Source of the DNA: Lepidodermella squamata | Lineage: Eukaryota > Gastrotricha | Direction of reading: 5' to 3' | DNA: 64,000 nucleotides | NCBI GenBank assembly: GCA_047495785.1 | Contig: JBLDXI010000066.1 | Location: forward strand, 434,001 to 498,000 | Part shown: positions 32,756-45,985 of the stretch, one piece after another | Position numbering within the stretch: position 1 is the first letter of the stretch | Layout of the letters: each line of letters begins with the position of its first letter | The notes under the pieces: model-generated | The model's input: only the letters and a program-made list of their open reading frames with translations | Told to the model about the DNA's origin: nothing | The model's database searches: none | Made by a program: the position numbers and the translations under genes

Positions 32756-33895
32756 GTAAAAAGCGCTGTTTTTTACTTGAATAAAAAAGCAAAAACAAAT
32801 GACTTTTCACTTGCCACAGTTTACCTTGAAAGTGACGTAAACAAGCCTAAATCCGAGTTATTCAACGTCGCTAACGAAATTAAAACCTCAATGTGCGATT
32901 TCTTTTTCCTCGGGACTCTGACGCGAGCTACTGGAGGACGATAGCGGATAGAGTTCACAAGTTTGATTGGTGCTACGTAACATGGACGGCTGAATTGATT
33001 GAAGAGCGCCATGCAGCACAAAGGCAGCTGTTTATTAACGACCATTCTGCCAGAGGGCGATTTGTCGAGTTTTTCACTTCGTTAGCACAGACACGCTCAT
33101 GAATATAATATAACATACTTCATAGTGCATATTGTTCGCTTGCTTTGCCTTTTATTAAGAAGCGCGAAATAATGCTTTTTCCATAAATAATGCTTTTTTT
33201 ATCCTTCAGAGAAATTATCGAGCGGAAGTATCCGAAAATGAACTTTCAGGTTTTTAGCATTGCTTTAACATTTGACAGTGAGGAGGTACCTTGTCTCGCA
33301 GATAATGACAGCCTCAAAAGGGTTCACGACATTGCATTCAGCAAAGCAACAAGAGAAGGTTGTATCCTCGACCCAACAATCCAGTTTGAAAAATCAGCCG
33401 AAAAAATCAGCTGAGGTCCACCCGGGAAAGCGCGCTCATTACGAGCAATGTGGCGAATAATTTAGAGAAAAATACAACCTCGTCTCAGTCGAAGTGATCG
33501 GAAGTCAGAGCCCTAATGGACATTGTTATACTGCCGAGAAATAGGGCAAAGAGGGGGTTTTGAGCTTTCATTTTGGTAGTTGTTTGAACAACCAAAACAA
33601 CCAGCTGGTTACGCCACCTGGGGCAATCAATAATTTACATTTCTATAAATAGATACTCATCAATTCATTATTCATTATTCCCATGATTTTGAACACGCTA
33701 GCAGAATGTGTCGCACCTTGCCTAAACCTTTCATGCAAGAAAAGTAAAATTTTTATGAGGTAAATATAGTTAAGAGTGAACAAGTCACGCCGTTGACGTC
33801 AGTTAACCATTTGCCTGGACAAAAGCCAAGGTCTATTTTTCTCCCACCTTCTGCAAAACAGTTCATGCAAGAATTCAAAAAACGAGCAACTGGAA

Positions 33896-36372
33896 ATGGC
33901 AAAAGTTCTCAAAATTCTCATAGTAACGATTGCCTCCAATGTTTCCGCTGAATTCATATTCAGAGGGAAGTGCTCTAATTACTTCCTCGCCCAAGATATC
34001 GCGTTGAACGTTGATACAACCGATTTAGCTTGGAACCTCTACGTGATAAGAGGCACGAGTCGAAGCGTCGCAAATCAAGAACAATGCGAAACGCGATGCC
34101 TTGCGACCTCGTCACCACCGTGTCGCACGGCTTTCTATGTCCCTAGCCGCTTGGAATGCTGGCTTCTCAGGGCAGATAAGGACACAGCGATTGGGTTTGA
34201 TCGCGATCGCGAGGATGTAACTTCGGGAATTTTGATCGCTCCGCAGACGATAGGGGAGGGTGTGTCGGACCGAACCACGGGTATTGATGGCTGCGACGAC
34301 TTCTGTCCTGCAATCAGCCAGCCCTCAGCCGATGCCATCTCCCCAGTTTGCTTAAAGGATTGTCCAAACAACGAATCTTACTGCGCTGGTAGGGGATCAT
34401 ACAGTTATAGGTTTGTGACGAATTATTTCACGCGTTGTTATAGGTGAAATGGCTTCGTGCTTTGATGTCCCGAGGCGAGTCACGGTCATACAAAACAGGG
34501 CCGTATTTTCGCCTCGATCTGCCAGCGCCTATCCCTTTCAACTTTGGGTGAGTCATGAATCTATTTGAGACCTAAACAAATAATATTTTTCTCAGACAAT
34601 GTCCGTGACCAAAAAGCATGACTTCACCCATTTCCGCATTCATATATCAATCGGGGCTTGGAATAATTTCAATTCAAACCCCGGATGTTGCCCGCTACGG
34701 GACAGCTACGTCTATGTTACAATTAACGGTATCAACTGCGCTGGGGATGACAATATCTTCTGGGTCCTAGAAAGCGAATTCTACGACACACATAGCAGCG
34801 ATACTTTCAGCAAGTCATTGCACGGTGAATTCCCATGCACGCTCACAGACTTTCCAGCTGGAACTTATCAAGTCGTTTTCTATTACGACTATCGCTCCTT
34901 CGGCATGAGCCAGGGCAATGGAGCTAATATCGGCATGACTGTTAATGGCGTTTCGCCTCCCCACTTCATTTGGGTCGAGGAGTACATACCCTCAGACTAT
35001 TTCTTTAAATTGGGTTTGCAAAGTTCGTGAAAACCTCAGGTTTTACAATTGACTTTCGACAGATGACACGGCTAGGTGCCAGAGCGCGACTGTGAGTGTT
35101 CCCTACTGTCCATAGTTTGATCTTCTCGAAATATTCCCTAGGTCTATAATACAGTTTCTAAGCAATGGAAAGCTTTGAATTTCAATGGATGGCTTACTGG
35201 TGGAATGACTGACTGGGTTGGCTGATTATTTGAAATTTCAATATAATTTCAAGATTTCCTCCTTAAAAGGCAATTTGGAAGTACAAAAAGCGATCTGATA
35301 CTTCGTTGCTGCGAATTTACTGGCAAGGGACAGTTCTTCTGAACCTTTACGACCGCTGCATACGATTTTACTTCACAATCAACGACCGACTTTGCACTGA
35401 CCCTTACTCTATCGAAACTGTCTATAAGGAATTGACGTACGGAACTGGAACGAGCCGAGTTGGTCCATCCGGCTACACAATCGAACGTTGGTATCTCTTT
35501 ACGTAATTCACAGCTGAGGTACCTTTTCATTCCTTAGTTGATGGCGTGTGTCGCAATTTGCCAGCTGGGAAGTACGATATCAGGTTGTGGTGGGACCACA
35601 ATTGCGCCTACTATACAGATGGAGGCTCTGGGGGTAGCATCGATATCGGGAGAACGAAGCCATCCGGGATGATAGTCGAAGAAATTCACGAAAATCTACC
35701 CATCAACGTCTGTAAGTCTGATACGTTAAGGCTGATACGTTAAGGCAGTGATTATCTTGTTGCCATTCAGTTTTACTCAATGATGGAAGTGCCCTTCTTC
35801 TGCCCTACTTCAACAGGCGATATTATTCGATTACTGAAGGATGCAGAGCGCTGGCTGGTTCAGCCTGTTTAAGCCCTATCACGGTGAGCCTATTCAAGCA
35901 TCGGGTACATGTTTAACGTTTCCTGATTTTTTCAGACAAGGACGTATAACAAACTTCAAAACGCATCCTCCCTGCACGTAAAATGGTACGGAATGCAAGA
36001 AATGTGCACGAATGGAAATAATAATAATGAGGGGACGCGCTTCTACATCACAATCAATGGCGCTGATTGCACGAGCCCACAGCGCATCGAGTCCTGGTGG
36101 TACTTATACGGATTGGCTTACGGAGTATGTCGAGCTATGCCGAGTGTCGGTAAGCATGTTTAAATTCGATTCAATTCGTTCATTCGTACAAATTTGAAAT
36201 AGTGGAGGGCATTTGTCGCGGTCCGATACCAGCTGGGGCTGTAACAATAGGACTTACGATCGGCAAGGTCGACACAGCTGGTGGCTGGGGATCTTTCAAC
36301 AAGATTTACTCGGCTACCCTTGGTGGAGCGTCCTACTTAATGGTTGAAGAAACCTACGATGGGAATCTGTAA
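33896..36372 (+). CDS. Secreted protein: apple/PAN-like module plus three repeats
   Basis: Ten exons were traced: 33896-34388, 34444-34547, 34596-35013, 35063-35091, 35142-35216, 35270 to about 35462, 35538-35711, 35771-35883, 35936-36149, 36203-36372. The end of exon six is uncertain; the other joints agree in phase. A signal peptide (LKILIVTIASNVSA) is followed by an apple/PAN-like segment (QCETRCLATSS, CRTAFYV, LECWLLRAD). Three homologous repeats of about 150 residues follow, each with a start Cys (SCFDV, ARCQSA, EGCRAL), a strand-like F/Y-(V/I)TIN(G/D)..C core (YVTINGINC, YFTINDRLC, YITINGADC), an AG.(Y/V) turn (PAGTYQV, PAGKYDIR, PAGAVTIG) and a closing (I/M)(W/V)VEE. A beta-sandwich carbohydrate- or protein-binding fold is likely but inferred; the family is not recognised. 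Confidence 0.75.
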
Positions 36373-38128
36373 CTGAACGCTGAAGGCTGCGAAAGGGATT
36401 ACAGTGTGACTATCATTAATGTATTATGATGAAATTATGCGGTAATATCGCTGTGCGATAATTAACAATAATACCTGTGAGGTCATATGGATTAGGACTA
36501 TTGTAAAGAACAGGACTCAAGCTTGATATACAAGATTTACATGGTTTGCTAGCAAAGCCTTTGTTTTGTTCTCCGAAATAAACTGTCGGATTTAATAAAT
36601 GAAGAGTTATCTTCTTTTTCTTCTGATTTAGGCTCAGCTCTCGTCAGCAGATTTTTCCTCGCCCAGGCAAACTCCGGATGTTGCCATAAGACTGGTCTAA
36701 GGCTGGTTCGATGGCGTCTAAAGTTAATGACCAATGCCAGCCGAGAACAAAGTTTTTGATTCAGTGGTATCACAACGATGTTATTCCAAACAAAGTTCAT
36801 TCAAGTCGTCAATACTTTTTGCTCAATGTATAATTACGCTATTGTTAGCTTGACGGAATGCCTGTTAACGTCGATTGAGATGATGAAACTGGGTTAAATC
36901 ATGAGACGTAGGTAGGACGCGGAAGCTTGAACCCTGCCATGCTGACTGAAGTGTTGGCGTTTGAATACGCATGAATATTCTGCATATTTTACAGCTTGAA
37001 AAATAAAAATGACAGGGTTTAATAATTATATTAAAATAAATAATTACTGACAATTTGTATAAAAATTAGAAAGGTCAAGTTCTAAAAGCTACAGGAAACT
37101 GTAAGGTTCCATGGTAACCAGGCTGGATCCAGGTTCCCGGAAACCGTTCAGGTCAAGATCTTGGAGGACGATGGCAAACGATGGTCTAAACTGTTGGCTG
37201 ATGAACATGTTTGCATGACATGTTTTGGAATAAATTCCGCTTTGATTAATTGACACATGGCGTAGTTCTAGGTTTGTTACGCAATGAACCGGGAACACAG
37301 CCTAAGTAAAAAGTAATTCGTCTGCGAGTATTTTCTAGTGGATTTTCCTCAATTGATGAGTAAATCCCCATTGAAAGAAGGCCTGTTTTTTAAAGCGTCC
37401 CATCATTTATATCGCCCGTTTGTAGATCGGCCAAGTTTTGCCTGATTTCACCCCGAAGACAAGGCAATTGCAGCCTAGGCGATCGGCCACCAGATTGGCC
37501 ACCGGATTCTCAAATTTGACTGGAACTAGCTGCTATTCATGCTATTACATCGCAAAAATGCAGTTATTCTTTCGGCCTTTCAATTTACTGAGGCGAGTTC
37601 CAGCTAAAATGAGCCAAAAGCTGCTCATTTGCTTGTCAAGTTCGTCGACAAAACTGGAGCATAGATCTCAATTCAGCCCAGCCTAAGGTTATTTCAATCG
37701 TTTATTTATTTTTCTCTAGTCATGCCAACTTAAACTTTTTACCTGAAACATGAAAGTTAGGCGGGAGCTTATGCCGGATTTTTCATTTCGACTTTCGATT
37801 AGCTACAGTAACTAGCTAATAGAAAGCTGACAATTATTTCATTTATGAATAAGATTCCCGACTGCAGATTCAAGGGAAATTTCATGAATTTGCTATTTTT
37901 TCTGGGAATTTTCTGGATTATTCGTATAATTCAAGGGATTTTATTCAGCCACGTTGATTCCCGGATCCATTTTGTCACGAGGTCAACAAGCAACACAGAT
38001 ATTGGTTTTATTCAGCAATTTTATTTACAAAATAATTTGGATATTTGTTTCATCTCGCCCGAAGGCTCTGCCCGGTTTTTCACTTATAATGCTAAGCATT
38101 TGTTCGATTTAGCTATATTTTATTCTAA
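36373..38128. other. Gene-free interval with one dispersed repeat
   Basis: 36508-36690 is the partner of the repeat at 30595-30765 and begins 136 bp past the preceding stop, so it may lie in that gene's 3' UTR. The remaining sequence to 38128 shows no frame with splice or homology support. Confidence 0.5.
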
Positions 38129-38464
38129 ATGTTACTGACCACATTGAATTTATTCTTTGTGGCTGTCTTCCTCGGCGAGGATCCTCTCGCCTTGCTGGAT
38201 TTGGGAGCTACGATTTTTAGCCTGGTTCTCATTGTCGTTTCAATTTCCCTGCTCGTCACTGGAGCTGTTCTCTTGTTTGCCTGTGTATGGATTTATTCCG
38301 GTAAAGGAGGGTGGCGAAAAGTCTTGTTATTCGCCATTCTATGCCAGGCTGGTACGGACTTTGACTACCAGCGAAACTCCATGAGAGTTTCGGATGAGCA
38401 ATACGAATGTTCGCATTCGCCGCAAATACTGTCGCATTCTTGCAGTTCGATGGATCTCGGGTAA
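38129..38464 (+). CDS. Hypothetical small membrane protein
   Basis: ATG at 38129 opens 111 codons: a hydrophobic start (LLTTLNLFFVAVFLG), a long helix of about 30 residues (GATIFSLVLIVVSISLLVTGAVLLFACVWIY) and a polar tail ending SSMDLG. A GTAAAG at about 38300 could be a donor of a 47-nt intron, but splicing there breaks the frame, so the unspliced form is favoured. No relative is recognised. The extended helix argues for a real membrane segment. Confidence 0.35.
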   Translation: MLLTTLNLFFVAVFLGEDPLALLDLGATIFSLVLIVVSISLLVTGAVLLFACVWIYSGKGGWRKVLLFAILCQAGTDFDYQRNSMRVSDEQYECSHSPQILSHSCSSMDLG

Positions 38465-38837
38465 ATTAATCAAAAATTATGATATCCAACATGTTATTTT
38501 TCGATTTTTACGTGAAGCATCGGATCTTGTGATCCATTTGCATACAGCTACTTCAAAGCGACGTTGCTTTTGCGGAGTGGCGATGTAATTTATCTGTGGA
38601 ATTAAGACCATTTGAAAAAATATAATTTAACCTTGCTTAGGTTCAGTCGAACCCAGGCCCCGCGATAAAGTTCACGTCATTATCGCATGGCAAAAGCATT
38701 GCTAGTTCGAGCGGCCTAGCGTTACCCGGAAATACGTCTTGGCAACAGGAGGAAACGACACCTCGTGTACCTCATACCCGAAAAATCAAGGATGATACGT
38801 TACCTGGTAAAATATTTCTTCCCTTTATGATGGTAAG

Positions 38838-41609
38838 ATGCATCCTAATGTTATAGAAATTCCGGAAAAACGAATTTTTGTCGAACAACCTGCTGCTGCT
38901 ATCATCCTTCAACCCAATTTCGCCACCAAGAGAGCCGCAATAGCAACAGCCGAAAATACTAGACTTTACGCGCCAACAGTCGCTGAATTGAGAGCGGCTG
39001 GATTTTCTGGTAAACCCGACGAAAATCTTCGAGTCGTTAGACTCACTCAAGCCAAAGGGAAACAGCGCATGGTGACGAATTCTACCTGTAAATCAAGCTG
39101 CGCATCCGTTGTGAAAGAAAATGCTAGATTGCGAAGGGAAAATCGATCATTGAGTAATACTCTGGCTACTTATCGAAGTAGAGCGAAAATGCGTAAAATC
39201 AAGTCGAAATGCCGGAAAAATCGTCGATTTACTAGCACTGCGACTCAAGCTGATATGCCTATCGAGATAGTCCACGCCCCGAAAAAGCACTTGACAAGTG
39301 ATGAGTTACAGGAACTGCTGACTCTTCAACACCGCCTTCGAAATATTGAATCAGTACATGCTATCAGGTATTCAAATAAAGCCGGCGAGATTCTCATGAG
39401 GGTAGCCTTAACAATCCACTCCATCAGTTCGAAGGCGTACGATTTTCTCAGAGATTCAGCAATCCTAATGTTACCTCACTCCTCCACCATTAACGCGGTC
39501 ACACCAGTCGATTACGAACCCGGAATTTCGGAAAGCTGCTTGATAATGCTCGCTGAACAAATCAAATCTTCTACTAAACCTGAAAGTTATCGACTGGGCC
39601 TGATATCATTAGATGCCATGTCAATATCAGGCGGCTTAGAGATTGTTGATAAGGGTAATACAATTGTGGGGATGTCCCTGGATGAACCTGGAACACCAGC
39701 TACGCAGTGTTTGTCCATCGTCCTGAAATATGTCGAAAATGTTACTACTGTAAACGTCGCCAATTTTCCAATGGTTAATATGCCTGTGGACAGAATTTCT
39801 CTTTTCTTGAAAAAGACAATCGAGAAATTGTTTCAATTGCCAACCCCAGTAATTGTTATCGCTGCGACGTGGGATGGCGCTGGAGAAAACTGGTCGTTGT
39901 ACAATGGCCTGGTAAAACACTTCGGATCTGATGGTTTTCCTCATCCTTTCGCTGAAGGCGTGAAAGTTCACCTGCTATTCGACCCGCCTCACATTTTGAA
40001 AATTTGTCGAAATGCTATAATTCATAAAAAGGTAGGCTCATGGGTTTCCTGAATGTCTTTCTAACGCCAATTTTTCTATGTGATTTTTTCAAATTAATAG
40101 ATTTGAAACGTAATTAAATTTAGTTTAAAAAAAATAAAATTTTAAAATTTTAAAAATGTTATATTTCAAACATACTTAATTAAAATTGAAAATAAACCAT
40201 TTAAAATAAAAAATTAGAATAAAATTCCTGGAAATATCTATAGGATAATTTTTTGAATTTCCAACTGTCATCCAATATTTTCACATTTTTTGTTATTTAT
40301 TGGACATTTTATTTGTAAAAATTTACAGTTGATCATCAACTTCGCAAATATCGACTGGCCTAAGTACTCAGCTGTGATGGAGCAGAAGCTAATCGATAAG
40401 TTTCCGAAAATTGGGAAAGGTCGTGTAAACTGGGCCTACATTGTTGAGATATTTGAGCGAGATCGTAATCGCCTCGTCCAAAGGAGCACCAAGCTATCTC
40501 GCCATAGTGTTTATGCCGTCCAACGGAAAAGTGCGCCACAAAAAATGAAAGTTTCGTATGCGGCCCAGACTTTGTCTCGTTCTGTTGCCATTGAAATTCT
40601 TCTTACTCACCCCGATGATTTGGACGCAGCAGCAACCGCGTTTTTTTGTCTTCTTATCGACGCGTGGTTTGATTGTTTCAACGGAGAGAGTAACTCCCAG
40701 GGTACGAGCAAGCCAGAATCCTACACCTGGAAGCCTAACCTGGCTCCATACGAAGACCCGAACGACAAAAGATTAATTTGGCTCTTGGAAACATTTGTGC
40801 CGTTGATCAAAACTATAAATGCTGATAACAAATCAGACAAAACCACTCTTTCCTGGCAGGCGAATCGAGCCTTAATCGAGACTTCTACCAACATGGCTGC
40901 TCTCATTAGATTCGCTTTATCGCAGGGTGTCCAGAGATTTTACCCAGCCAGGGCTAACCAAGACGCAAACGAAATGTTATTCAACCAGTTCCGGCGGGAC
41001 GGAAATTCTTCGAAATCAAATCCCACTTTTCGGGCAATTCAGAGACGTGCCGGCACATTGCGAGTTGCAGGTGGTTATTGGGGAGTTTCCCGCGGTGGTA
41101 ATGTGGAATCTAGGGGCGCTGTCGGATCCTTAGACTTGAAATGTGCCCGGAAATTGAAGAAAATGGCCTGGGAGAAGGCGAAGATGTCCAGTGTTCACCG
41201 GATTCATTTACCAAGCCACCTTACGTTTGACCATAATACAATCACTTGGATTGCGGGCTTCCTAACGAAAAAACTGGGCCTGAAACCAACCGATGCTTTC
41301 CACAGTGATTACGTGGAACTTCGATCGAGAGGCGGTGCCACCCAGCCAAATGGCGATGTTTTGTGCGTCGTTAAGGTCGCTCTGTCGGCCTGCTATCGAG
41401 AAGACCTTGTCATCTTCAAAAAATTGGACGATGTAGCCCTGCGTTTGGGACATCAAGTAACAAAAATTAAAGACAAATCTATAATTTTACCAATTTTATG
41501 CCGGCTTAAGTATATTCTTGCCCGAAGAACTGTACGATTTTATCGCGAGAAATTCGGGGCATCCTCTGTGTCTCTTCGCTCGAGCTTGAAACAATTCAAG
41601 AAGGACTGA
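38838..41609 (+). CDS. P-element/THAP9-type transposase
   Basis: Two exons, 38838-40031 and 40329-41609, join in phase 0 (intron 297 nt) to 824 residues. The RNase H-like core is complete by motif: first Asp in ISLDAMSISGGL, second in ATWDGAGENW, the conserved LLFDPPHILKICRN, and the late Glu region QDANEMLFNQFRRDG with NPTFRAIQRR. A basic coiled stretch (ENARLRRENRSLSN) precedes it. The usual N-terminal THAP zinc finger is not seen, so either an upstream exon is missed or it was lost. The frame is fully open, so the copy is young or retained as a domesticated gene. Terminal repeats were not located by eye. Confidence 0.85.
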
Positions 41610-42623
41610 AAATTCTCTAATCTGTTGAATTCATCTCAGTTATGTGTTCAATTTATCGAATTCATCAAATTTTCAATTAGCCAATTAGTCTTCGATTTTT
41701 CCTCTTTATTTTCGGCTTTATTAACTTGAACTGTTTCACTTTTGAGACCTAGGCTTGGCAAATTGTGTTGCGAAATCTCATCAGCCTGATCTTTACTCTA
41801 CTGTACCACTTTATTTAGTTTCTTCGTATTTCATTTTCACGGCGAAATTAATGTAATATCCAATGGGAGAAGTGACATTGTTGTGTTTTATCCTTCCAAT
41901 TTTGAAAAGGCAGTCTAAATCTGTCGCATTGAGCAATTATTGTGGCGAAGTTTCAAATTTCCACGTCTCGATTTTTATTCAAGCGAAAAATAATAAAAAT
42001 AAAGAAAACGTGTTTTTATGAGCAGTTGACTCGTTGCCATATGGCGATCGGCGTGCAATTTAATGAGATGATTCATCTCATTATTTTCTCCAAGTGATCT
42101 TTGACCCTAATTATCTCTGCCAACACTTTTTTCTCGTAAACAACCCAGCTGCGGCGTCCTAGCTACGTCTCATGCTTTTTCCTGGTTTGAAATTACGACC
42201 GATGATGTATGATCATCCAACGGCTTTACAACAGCTGCTCGTTTCAAAGCAGCCATTGATTTAAATAAATTCTCCTGAAAAATATTTAGAAAAAAAACGG
42301 AATTGAAATTACTTTTGGGATAATAAAAAAATTAAAATGTACTTGTCTTTAGTTAATTTGAGCGCTTTGAGACGTGATGTATTGAGCTGTGATAAAAGCT
42401 TGCTATTCATGCCTCACTTAGCAACCTCGCACTTGAAAAACCCAGAAAAAAACCGCTAAGGTAATTCTCGCTCTGGGCAAACATGAAGCGGGAAAAATGA
42501 AAAAGCCAAGAATAATCTGAAAAATTGCTTCATTTTATTGAAAGGTGTCTAATAAATGAGCTATGAAAAAGGTAGAAAATTGAAAAATAGCTAAAAATAT
42601 CATCTATAGATGAGCGATTAGTT
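41610..42623. other. Gene-free interval
   Basis: AT-rich sequence between the transposase stop and the 3' end of the tetraspanin gene. No open frame, repeat pair or terminal repeat of the preceding transposase was recognised. Confidence 0.4.
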
Positions 42624-44437
42624 TCATCGAGCAGTCACGTTTCGTCGTTGTTGTTGTTGTTGTGATGGCGTTGTAGTAGTGGCGGGTGGCTTCTTCTCGG
42701 CTGGTTTCTTTCGCGGCCACAACGAGTACAAGATGATAGCATTTATCTCGCCAATGAGCTTGAATAAAAAATTAAAAAATATTAAGAGTTTTTTTGGAAA
42801 ATTTGGAAGTGTCATCGATATCGATTTTGCGCGAACCTGTGATCTAACCGCCGAAAGCATTTCGCATTTCGTAGTAAATCTCATATTGCCGATGAATTTT
42901 TTCTTTGAGAGCGGCTTCCTAGCTATTTCTCTAATCTATTAGTGTCAATTCGCGTATCACGTGACCGAAAAATGTGAGAATATAAAATTCTTGCTCCCCA
43001 ATTTTTTCTCTATACACAAATTACAATAGGGTCAATAGGGCAAAAAAAAATACAAATCATGTTATATTCTGGGCTTTGATCTTTCATTGATTTTTCACTT
43101 TTTTTGAAAATCATGAAAAAATTCTTAAAGTTGCATACCATAAGGAGAGTGACGATTCCAATAGCTATGCCGAGCCAAAACAAGGCCGTTGTATCGATGT
43201 AGTTTTTAATCACGTACCAACATCCGAATGATTGCTGTAATATACGCAAATTTATTCCACAATTTTGGCGAAAAAATAAAGCAAACCTGGTAATCCTCAA
43301 CTGCGTATTTGCAGACATTTGAATAGCCGAGTTCTCTATCCGTTGCGGCATTCCAGCCCTGGATGCCGCAGCATTCGCCGTGGTACTGAACGGCGTCGAT
43401 GACGATTTTCGACGAGCTGCAAGCGCCGTTTTCGAAAAAGCCATACCGCCCAACGCCGAGCATGTAGTCGAACGAGTTGTAAATCCAACTCATAAAATAG
43501 TCGTACAGCTGCTGCATGTAGTAGACGAGGAGGTAGAAAATAGGCAGGGCAACCATGATGATTGTTTGAAAAACAGAATACTAGAAAAAATTAATCATTA
43601 TTAAATCATAAAAATCATAAATTAATTAAATATTGAAAATAATTTTTTTCCAATTTTAATTCTAAATTCTAAATTTCAAAAATATATTGTTATATATTTG
43701 AAATTTAATTGAAATTTAATTTTTAAATTTTTTTGGAATTTATTTGAATTTTTAAATTTTTTATTAAATTTTTGAAAAATGACTCACGACAACGAGAAAA
43801 GCTCGGTTGCAGCATCGGGCTAGTGAAACCAGGCCCAAGAATGCTAAAATAGCAAGATAGCCGCCGAAGCAAACCGTGCAGAGGAGGAGAATTGCTGAGA
43901 GTGAAATTTGCCACCACTGTATCACGAGGTCATTAACGCCTAGGCCGTTTCCAACGCACATCCTTGTGTTGCCTCGCTCTGAAATATCAGCGTACATAGC
44001 TTCGAGAATCGGGCCATAGGAGCCTAGCATATAGGATGGGTAGACTATCGCGAGGATGGAGGTAATAACCATGAAAAGGCCAATCATCTATTTAAAAAAA
44101 ATTATTAAAATTATTAAAAAAATTGAAACATTTTTGAGAAATTCAAATTTCATTTTATTGTATTAAAAGGCGATCAATAGTTTTATATTTAAAATTAATA
44201 ATCGCTAAAAGACCAAAATATTTCAATAAAATTATTAAATTGATTAAAAAATAGGAATATTATCGAAAATTGAAATTTCCCTAAATTTAATTAAGTTGCC
44301 AACATTATTTTATATATTGACATTTTTTCAATTTTTTTGAAAATTTCAATCAAGCTTACCAGTTGCAAAGCATTAGCTAAGCAGAAAAAGACGATGCTGG
44401 CGATTAGGCAAGCATCCCATCCGGTTTTCCGTTGCAT
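42624..44437 (-). CDS. Tetraspanin
   Basis: Six exons, all phase 0: about 44437-44361, 44087-43788, 43580-43287, 43234-43139, 42935-42837, 42758-42624; about 333 residues. Four hydrophobic segments are present: ASIVFFCLANALQL with the following VITSILAIV, SLSAILLLCTVCFGGYLAIL, VFQTIIMVALPIFYLLVYYM, and ALFWLGIAIGIVTLL. The large loop carries the diagnostic CCG (HGECCGIQGW), a later SNVCK and the pre-helix GC (SFGCWYV). Tetraspanins organise membrane microdomains. The last two exons give an unusually long cytoplasmic tail (about 78 residues) ending in PPATTTTPSQQQQQRR; if not spliced, the fourth exon instead ends at 43010. Intron donors GTTTGC and GTTCGC are weak. The family call is firm, the tail less so. 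Confidence 0.85.
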
Positions 44438-45611
44438 TGTCTCGTTTTAGACACGAAAAATTATGAATAAATGTGAGTAAATTGCCAGTAGTACCCTCGG
44501 TGCAAACGATTGTTTATACTCAGGTAAGAACGTGTACCTTTATTACTATCAACTTTTGCATACTCACCGCAAGTATTTTTCTCTCATTGTTTTCATGATA
44601 TATATTATTTCAATTTGTTTTCTTTATTTTTTTCACGTCATACACCTAAAAACGCGTTTTACTACGTGCACGTATAGCTAGATACAGGGTGTTCCTTTCA
44701 CAACCGAACATCCTGCCGTAGTCGCGAAAAAAAAATCTGCCGGTTAATTTGAGAAAATAATTTACTAAAGTAATTTTTAAACACTTTTAATAATTATTTT
44801 TAATTTTATTTTCAGTTGCAAAATGCCCTTGAATTTTAGCGCGCGTTACCACGTCGACGCGTTGGTTTTCAAATTTTAGCCGTTAAAACGCCTGAAATCA
44901 GGGTTTTCTAACCCAGTTCTTAAGATAGTCAGCAAGCGCGTAGCTCTACGTCTGACAAATTTTAAGTCAGTAAAGCGAGCTGAATGCAATAGCCGCGTCC
45001 TTTTTTCTTAATCTATCCCAGTTTCCGCGATGTGATATACCCAAAATCGGTAAAAAGAGCCTTAAATTGCGGTTTTTTGCCGTTGAAATTCACCGCTGGG
45101 ATCAAAACGAAATCGGTGTAATGTGGTTTTCTGCTGTCATTGACGATGCTAATGGTATATCCAGCGGCCCTGATAAATTATTGCTCAAGTTTGAGTCCGC
45201 GGATCAGAGAAATGCACCCTTTTATTGCCAAAGTGCAATGCAACAAGCTGTTTCACGGTAAAAATGGTAGTGGCATCATATAAATGGATGGAAAGACGGG
45301 TAACAAAGTGTCGCGATTACATCTATACATGTCGCTGATCTGAGTAAGACATTTGCTCCTTCTTCATAATTAATAATTCCACATCCTGGTGTTGTTATAC
45401 CAAGTCATCCGCATTGATGCCGCAGTCCCCTATTCCCGATTGATCAAAGCTGATCTCAAGGGCTTTGCCGCGATTATATCGAGCATTTTCTCTTAAAATT
45501 ATTTTACTCACATAGCCTAACGATAAAATAACAAGGCAAGGTGATCATAGATTTGATTGGTATAGTTTAGCCGCTAAACTTCTGCCGCTCATATCGGCCG
45601 TTCGTAATGTC

Positions 45612-45985
45612 GTCATGTTAAACTTCCTTACCATAGATAGTGGTTCATATGCCTTTTACTATGCATAACCCTGGCAACTACATGCTTAGTAAGGACTGCC
45701 TTCCTAAGGATCGTATGGACTGCATTCCGCGTCATTTAAGGTGCACAGCTCTATCCGAGATCACTTCCTTAGATCGCTTAGACGTTGAGGCGGAGAATTC
45801 TGAGTATGGATCGTCTCAGGTAGCCACCCTTACTAGGCGGACCAGTGACGCTGCATCCTTACTGAAAGCCATTTTGCTAAGGATGTCCTTAGCAAGTAAC
45901 GCATAACAAAGACGAGCGTCTCCATAGCGTCTCCATAGCGTAACTAATTTAGCATCCTTAGCACCCTTAACAAGGAAAATCAACA
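45612..45985. repeat. Foldback sequence with CCTTAGCA-type motifs
   Basis: The left end GTCATGTTAAACTTCCTTAC and the right end AACAAGGAAAATCAACATGG are imperfect inverted repeats. Several CTTAGCA/CCTTAGG motifs lie between. A related end occurs at 29733-29755 (CTTAGTAAGGAAGTTCAACA). Confidence 0.5.

Larger units (their letters stand above)
28573..33895. repeat. Transposon graveyard between the Ly6 gene and the PAN-like gene
   Basis: Besides features listed separately, 29296-29360 and 29590-29660 are direct copies of a 'gatctaaattaga...ggcaggtca' segment, and 29440-29580 carries several AAGGCGCCTT palindromes. A frame at 32893-33102 (ASYWRTIADRVHKFDWCYV) and one at 33190-33414 (VHDIAFSKATREGC) look protein-like; they are probably pieces of one decayed transposon gene but are not recognised. 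30470-30580 is a patch of CCGGTTT-type inverted motifs. Confidence 0.5.

Noticed and set aside
37845-38138. 97-codon hydrophobic frame
   Set aside because: AT-rich sequence naturally gives Phe/Ile/Leu-rich frames; no start context or relative.
42679-42942. Plus-strand frame starting MAGGFFSAGFF
   Set aside because: Antisense to the last two tetraspanin exons, which fit in phase on the minus strand.
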